From the NCBI RefSeq assembly GCF_000826645.1, contig NZ_JXJP01000020.1, positions 1 through 64,000 on the forward strand: a stretch of DNA of 64,000 nucleotides, in the 5' to 3' direction. This DNA comes from Psychroserpens mesophilus (lineage in GTDB: Bacteria > Bacteroidota > Bacteroidia > Flavobacteriales > Flavobacteriaceae). Under the pieces are notes generated by a model. That model was not told the origin of the DNA. It made no database searches and worked only from the letters and a program-made list of their open reading frames with translations. Shown one piece after another: positions 59,648 to 64,000 of the stretch. The translations under genes and the position numbers were made by a program. The number at the start of each line of letters is the position of its first letter. Position 1 is the first letter of the stretch.

Positions 59648-60481
59648 ATGAATAAAATTATTGTACCAATTGATTTCTCCAAACATTCTGAATATGCGCT
59701 TGAAACAGCAGCAATTCTGGCAAAGAAAAATAATTCTGAAATTATCGCATTGCACATGTTGGAAATGGCTCATAATGTGCTCACAGATTCTGATGATGAT
59801 CAACAAATGCAAACGGTATTCTTTTTAAAACTTGCCGAGACAAAGTTTCAAGAGTTTTTGGAACGAGATTACTTAAAAGGAATCAATGTTACTCCAGTTG
59901 TAAAGCACTTCAAAGTATTTCGAGAAGTTAATGATGTTGCCGAACAACACCATGCTGATTTAGTGGTTATGGGTTCTCATGGTTCTAGTGGTCTCACCGA
60001 GATTTTTGTTGGATCTAACACCGAAAAAGTTGTAAGACACTCAAATATACCAGTCCTTATTGTCAAAAAAGAGCCAGTTAATCTACAATTCGATACGGTT
60101 GTTTTTGCTTGTGATTTTTCTGAAGAAATGGTTGAGCCATATTTAAAGGCTTGTCAGTTTTTTGACAATTCAAGTTCTACCTTAAAACTGTTATATGTTA
60201 ATTTGCCTGGCGAACGCTTCAAAAGTTCTACAGAAATGGAAGCTACTGTAGCAAAGTTTCTTGAAAAGGCAGATGGAAACTTAGATAAAATTAATGACAT
60301 TCATTACATATCAGATTATACTGTGGAAGAAGGCGTGTTGACCTTTGCTAACATTGTTGGTGGTGATTTAATCGCTATTCCTACTCATGGACGACGAGGT
60401 ATCTCTCATTTTTTTAGTGGAAGTATAGGTGAAGACATTGCTAATCATTCAACTTTGCCAGTGATTACTTTTAAGATTTAA
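59648..60481 (+). CDS. Universal stress protein with two UspA domains
   Basis: A 277-residue protein made of two UspA folds in tandem (about 1-140 and 148-277). The first is complete with KIIVPIDFSKHSEYALETAA and the ATP-binding VMGSHGSSGLTEIFVGSNTEKVV; the second has VVFACDFSEEMV and IPTHGRRGISHFFSGSIGEDIANH. Cytosolic, probably a nucleotide-binding stress factor. It is divergent from sodC and convergent to a CBS gene, close to other CBS and nucleotide-related genes. Confidence 0.92.
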   Translation: MNKIIVPIDFSKHSEYALETAAILAKKNNSEIIALHMLEMAHNVLTDSDDDQQMQTVFFLKLAETKFQEFLERDYLKGINVTPVVKHFKVFREVNDVAEQHHADLVVMGSHGSSGLTEIFVGSNTEKVVRHSNIPVLIVKKEPVNLQFDTVVFACDFSEEMVEPYLKACQFFDNSSSTLKLLYVNLPGERFKSSTEMEATVAKFLEKADGNLDKINDIHYISDYTVEEGVLTFANIVGGDLIAIPTHGRRGISHFFSGSIGEDIANHSTLPVITFKI

Positions 60482-60495
60482 ATGGTATCGTATGT

Positions 60496-60530
60496 AGAAT
60501 AAAAAAGAGAGTTACTCTCTTTTTTATTCT
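60496..60530. terminator. Bidirectional terminator between usp and the CBS gene
   Basis: A perfect 16-bp inverted repeat AGAATAAAAAAGAGAG (60496-60511) / CTCTCTTTTTTATTCT (60515-60530), with a three-base loop. Confidence 0.85.
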
Positions 60531-60542
60531 AATCTTTTGCCA

Positions 60543-60962
60543 CTAAAATTGTTCAATTAAATAATTTATTAAGTCTGTAGATGTAACGATACCTACTAGT
60601 TGACCGTCATCCACAATTGGCAAGGCGTGAAATTCATTTTTAGTTATGATTTCTGCCACATCTTTAATAGTAGTTTCAGAACTTACAGTAACTACATTTT
60701 TCGTCATAACCTGATCAATAGTAAACATGTTATAAACTACAGTATCAACTTCTGTTTCATCTTCGTTTATAGCATCTGCAAAACTTATTCGTAGTAAATC
60801 GGTATAACTTAACATGCCAATAATTACATCTCCAGAAACTACAGGAATGTGTCTTATGTGGTGTTGTTTGAATAATCGTTCAGCAGTTTCTAAATCATCA
60901 GTTCTATTTACTGCAATAATATTCTTTGTCATAATTTGTGACACTGGGATACGCTTTCTCAT
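60543..60962 (-). CDS. CBS-pair regulatory protein
   Basis: A 139-residue protein with two CBS motifs (residues 8-65, VSQIMTKNIIAVNRTDDLETA, and 75-135, IDQVMTKNVVTVSSETTIKDVAEI), a nucleotide-binding module. No catalytic partner is fused to it. A matching CBS pair ends the GCS2-like protein encoded divergently 118 bases away. It may sense adenosine nucleotides; target unknown. Confidence 0.9.
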   Translation of the reverse strand: MRKRIPVSQIMTKNIIAVNRTDDLETAERLFKQHHIRHIPVVSGDVIIGMLSYTDLLRISFADAINEDETEVDTVVYNMFTIDQVMTKNVVTVSSETTIKDVAEIITKNEFHALPIVDDGQLVGIVTSTDLINYLIEQF

Positions 60963-61053
60963 AATGGTTTAGGTTTTGATTTCTTATTAAAGATAGCTAT
61001 ATACCATACTGAAAACTATGATAAATATCATATAACCTACGGAAGTAATAGCT

Positions 61054-61061
61054 TAAATTTG
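61054..61061 (+). promoter_or_regulatory. -7 box (TAAATTTG) of the GCS2-CBS gene
   Basis: Exact TAnnTTTG match 19 bases before the start codon; no clear -33 TTG. Confidence 0.42.
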
Positions 61062-61080
61062 AGGATATTGCATAGATATC

Positions 61081-62943
61081 ATGGGATCACAATCGGTAAA
61101 ACCAATCACTAATAAAACTGAGCGGAAGGCCTTTATAAATCATTTATTAAATGATATCGAGGCTCTGGACATGATGATTAAAGCTGGCGTCTTCGAAAAA
61201 GGTATTCAGCGTATAGGTGCCGAACAGGAACTATGTATTGTTGATCGGTATTTCAGACCTTCATTTAATGCTTTAGAAATATTAGAGAAAATTAATGATT
61301 CTCATTTTACTACAGAATTAGGACTTTTTAATCTGGAAGCGAACTTAGATCCTTTGGAATTAAAAGGAAAATGTTTTTCTCAATTAGAAAGCGATCTCTA
61401 TAACTTAATTGATAAGGCACACAAAGCCGCAGAATCAATAGATTTTAATAAAATCATACTAACGGGAATTCTACCCACATTTAAACGAAAAGATCTAGTA
61501 TTTGAGAACATGACACCTCACCAGCGCTATAAGGTGCTCAACGATGTGATGAGAACTGTTAGAGGTGATGATTTCAGAGTTAAAGTTAGAGGCATTGATG
61601 AACTCATTTTAGATCATGAATCAATTCTTTTTGAAGCTTGCAATACCAGTTTTCAAGTGCATTTGCAAATAGATTTAGATCACATTATCGATCAGTATAA
61701 CTGGTCTCAGGCAATAGCTGGTCCTGTGTTATCTGTAATGACCAATTCACCCATGTTATTGGGTAGAGAATTATGGAGTGAAACACGTATTGCCTTATTT
61801 CAGCAAAGTATAGATTTACGAAATACATCCCAATTACTAAGAGAGCAGAAAGCGCGTGTGAGCTTCGGAAATGATTGGGTAAGAGATTCAATTTTAGAGG
61901 TCTTTACAGATGATGTAGCACGTTATGCACCTTTAGTTACTGCAGATTTATCTGGCAATCCCATTGAAGATCTAAAAAAAGGAATTAAACCAGAATTGAA
62001 AGCCATCGGTTTGCACAACGGCACTTTGTATAAATGGAATAGAGTCTGCTATGGTGTTCATAATAATGTTGCTCATCTGAGAATAGAAAACCGATACATT
62101 CCATCGGGACCAAGCATTAAAGACGAAATTGCTAATGCTATGTTTTGGGTTGGTGTGATGTTAGGTATGCCAGATGATTGTAAATCCATATGGAAGCGTA
62201 TGGCTTTTAAAGACGCCAAAGGAAATTTTATAAAAGCAGCAAGAACAGGAATGGATACTTATTTCAATTGGTTTGGCAGAGGAATTTCAGCAAAAAAACT
62301 GGTAAGACAAATTTTGTTACCTATGGCTCATGACGGACTCATAAAGGCTAATGTTGACCCTGTAGATATTGCATTTTACCTTAATATCATTAAACAACGT
62401 ATCGAGAATAATATTTCTGGAAGCAAGTGGTTGGTGAGAAGCAGCAGAATGCTACAAGAAACCGTTTCCAGAGAAGAAGCAAATATTTTATTAGCCTATC
62501 ACATGCATAAAAACCAAATGGAAGATTTGCCTGTGCATGATTGGGAATTAGCAAAACCTTTAGCAAGGAAAGAAGCCAGTTCCAATGATAAAGTCCATAA
62601 GGTAATGTCTACACAAATTTTTACCGTTGATGAGAATGACTCCATGAGACTCATTAAAAACATCATGCAATGGAAACGAATTCACCATATTCCTGTTATT
62701 AATTACAAGCATAAAATTGTTGGAATTATTTCAGCGAGTGATGTTTCTGATGTTGATAAATTTGATGACTACTCTGCAAGTCAAGTGATGCAGAGCGATA
62801 TAAAAACTGGATATCCAGACATGTGTATCAAAGAAGCGAGTAACTTAATGCTTAAACATCACATTAAATGTTTACCAATAGTCGATCATGACGAATTGGT
62901 TGGGATACTAACCAAAACAGATTTGGAAAAACTTAATCTATAA
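61081..62943 (+). CDS. Glutamate-cysteine-ligase-like (GCS2) enzyme fused to a CBS pair
   Basis: A 620-residue protein. Residues 40-440 belong to the GCS2 family of carboxylate-amine ligases: RIGAEQELCIVD (the G-x-E-x-E nucleotide/metal motif, about 45-55), ELGLFNLEANLDP, FEACNTSFQVHLQID, and NSPMLLGRELWSETRIALFQQSIDLRN. Residues 505-620 are two CBS motifs (VMSTQIFTVDEND, VMQSDIKTGYPDM). A CBS-fused GCS2 is not the form used for glutathione. Together with the AstE-like zinc hydrolase starting 3 bases after it, it may make and recycle an amide-linked amino-acid compound. Substrates are unknown; CBS suggests control by adenylate nucleotides. Confidence 0.9.
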   Translation: MGSQSVKPITNKTERKAFINHLLNDIEALDMMIKAGVFEKGIQRIGAEQELCIVDRYFRPSFNALEILEKINDSHFTTELGLFNLEANLDPLELKGKCFSQLESDLYNLIDKAHKAAESIDFNKIILTGILPTFKRKDLVFENMTPHQRYKVLNDVMRTVRGDDFRVKVRGIDELILDHESILFEACNTSFQVHLQIDLDHIIDQYNWSQAIAGPVLSVMTNSPMLLGRELWSETRIALFQQSIDLRNTSQLLREQKARVSFGNDWVRDSILEVFTDDVARYAPLVTADLSGNPIEDLKKGIKPELKAIGLHNGTLYKWNRVCYGVHNNVAHLRIENRYIPSGPSIKDEIANAMFWVGVMLGMPDDCKSIWKRMAFKDAKGNFIKAARTGMDTYFNWFGRGISAKKLVRQILLPMAHDGLIKANVDPVDIAFYLNIIKQRIENNISGSKWLVRSSRMLQETVSREEANILLAYHMHKNQMEDLPVHDWELAKPLARKEASSNDKVHKVMSTQIFTVDENDSMRLIKNIMQWKRIHHIPVINYKHKIVGIISASDVSDVDKFDDYSASQVMQSDIKTGYPDMCIKEASNLMLKHHIKCLPIVDHDELVGILTKTDLEKLNL

Positions 62944-62946
62944 GAA

Positions 62947-64000
62947 ATGATAAAAGAAGCTGTCAAACCTATGACATATACGGATAAGGATAGAATTTTC
63001 TACAGCCAGAATAATGATGTCCATGCAACCACTTTAATCTGTATTGGAGGGATTCATGGTAATGAACCTGCAGGTGTTTATGGATTGCAAAAAGTTATCA
63101 GTGAAATTATTGTAAATGACATTACATTTAAAGGTAATTTTTATGCGCTGTTTGGCAATATGGATGCTCTAAAAGCTAATGTGAGATACAAAGATTTTGA
63201 TTTGAACAGGCTCTGGACCAAAGAGGAAGTTGAATCATTGTGCAGTGCAGATGATAGTTATGAGTTTGATGAGCAAAAAGAACAATGTGAACTTTACGAA
63301 ACGATTAAAGACATTTGTAATGCTAATAAAGGCGATTTTGTATTCGTAGATTTACATACCACATCATCACCAACTGTACCTTTTATAACCATAAGTGACT
63401 CGTTAAATAACAGAGCACTAGCAGATAAATTTAATATTCCAATTGTATTAGGTATTGAAGAATATCTCGACGGACCATTATTATCATTTATTAACGAATA
63501 TGGCCATGTATCTATTGGTTTTGAAGCTGGACAACACAATGATGAAAAATCAGTACTGTATTGTGAGGCATTTATTTGGATGGTTATGGAAAAAACAGGT
63601 TTGGTATCAAAGCACGATTTTGAATATAAGGCTTTCAACCGAGTTCTGAATATTGAAAAAGGATTTTATGAAATTATTTACAGGCATTCTTTATCTGAAT
63701 CCAATCAGTTTAAGATGAAGCCTGGTTTCAAAAATTTTAAGCCCATTCTGAAACATCAATCACTGGCTTTCGACGGCATTTGCGAAGTTAAAAGTCCGTT
63801 AAACGGATTGATATTTATGCCTTTATACCAAAAGCAAGGTGAAGATGGTTTCTTTGTGGTTAGAAAACTTTCCAGATTCTGGCTTGTGGTATCAGCAGTT
63901 CTAAGGCATTTAAAATTTCATCAACTCTTAAGATTACTTCCAGGAATTAAACGCCATCCAGAAAATGAATATTGCTTAGTTGCAAACCGAAGAATTGCCT
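62947..64000 (+). CDS. AstE/aspartoacylase-like M14 zinc hydrolase, cut by the window end
   Basis: The first 351 residues of a protein that continues past the window. The succinylglutamate desuccinylase/aspartoacylase signature is present: GGIHGNEPAG with zinc ligands His37 and Glu40, KDFDLNRLW, FVDLHTTSS with zinc ligand His137, and GFEAGQH with the catalytic Glu193. The enzyme removes acyl groups from amino acids or peptides. It starts 3 bases after the GCS2-CBS gene, so they are one transcript. Start ATG 62947 is the first in frame and sits by an AAGAA Shine-Dalgarno-like stretch. No stop codon is met to 64000. Confidence 0.87.
   Translation, partial: MIKEAVKPMTYTDKDRIFYSQNNDVHATTLICIGGIHGNEPAGVYGLQKVISEIIVNDITFKGNFYALFGNMDALKANVRYKDFDLNRLWTKEEVESLCSADDSYEFDEQKEQCELYETIKDICNANKGDFVFVDLHTTSSPTVPFITISDSLNNRALADKFNIPIVLGIEEYLDGPLLSFINEYGHVSIGFEAGQHNDEKSVLYCEAFIWMVMEKTGLVSKHDFEYKAFNRVLNIEKGFYEIIYRHSLSESNQFKMKPGFKNFKPILKHQSLAFDGICEVKSPLNGLIFMPLYQKQGEDGFFVVRKLSRFWLVVSAVLRHLKFHQLLRLLPGIKRHPENEYCLVANRRIA

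Overview
The window reads as chromosomal DNA from a member of the family Flavobacteriaceae (Bacteroidota), most likely marine. The support is family-level: AT-rich sequence, a gliding-motility lipoprotein of GldI type, a giant secreted protein ending in a type IX secretion (T9SS) type A sorting domain, Bacteroidota-type promoter boxes (TAnnTTTG), DUF349, 2TM and LETM1-related proteins, and many lipoproteins. I saw no rRNA, tRNA, CRISPR array or insertion sequence. Genes are densely packed in operons with short overlaps, and most sit on the minus strand between 1 and 25 kb.

Layout. 0-4.5 kb: a tyrosine recombinase with an unusual N-terminus, then a DoxX / carboxypeptidase-regulatory / DUF885 operon. 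4.5-7.4 kb: an ECF sigma factor with a short membrane protein that is probably its anti-sigma partner, divergent from a DUF6249 membrane protein. Both sides carry what looks like the same ECF promoter in mirror image. 7.4-25 kb: mostly housekeeping genes: RhlE-like helicase, DUF349 protein, AroE, two tandem DUF368 (undecaprenyl-phosphate carrier family) proteins, TPR protein, class III aminotransferase, OstA/LptA-like protein, PurA, Fur, RelA/SpoT, M48 protease, TrmH-type methyltransferase. A perfect 10-copy heptamer repeat lies at 7.83-7.90 kb. 25-36.9 kb: the T9SS-exported multidomain protein, a DUF6503-like lipoprotein, a metallophosphoesterase, a pair of large amidohydrolase-like exported proteins with partly degenerate metal sites, and a DUF3810 protein. 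36.9-41.8 kb: PepD, a cyclophilin-FKBP fusion, GldI, an NrnA-like DHH phosphoesterase and Ndk.

42-46 kb: a signalling operon of DUF2141 protein, small TPR-like protein, LytS-type kinase fused to a 2TM domain, two free 2TM proteins and a LytTR response regulator, with a twin LytTR-like site upstream. 46-51 kb: DnaJ, PH-like membrane and LETM1-related proteins, then FabI-like and FabH enzymes. 51-56 kb: an outer-membrane locus with two DUF4331 pieces on separate genes, a TPR lipoprotein and a TonB-dependent receptor. 56-60.5 kb: a lipoprotein with two cysteine-rich heavy-metal-binding-like repeats, a lipocalin-like protein, a second ECF sigma/anti-sigma pair, Cu/Zn superoxide dismutase and a universal stress protein. 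60.5-64 kb: a CBS protein, a glutamate-cysteine-ligase-like (GCS2) enzyme fused to a CBS pair, and an aspartoacylase/AstE-like zinc hydrolase cut by the window edge.

The parts I consider most likely to be under-described are the GCS2-CBS plus AstE-like pair at the right end, the 2TM/LytTR operon, the DUF4331 locus, and the mirrored ECF promoter. All functional links between neighbouring genes are inferences from order and spacing; no database search was possible.
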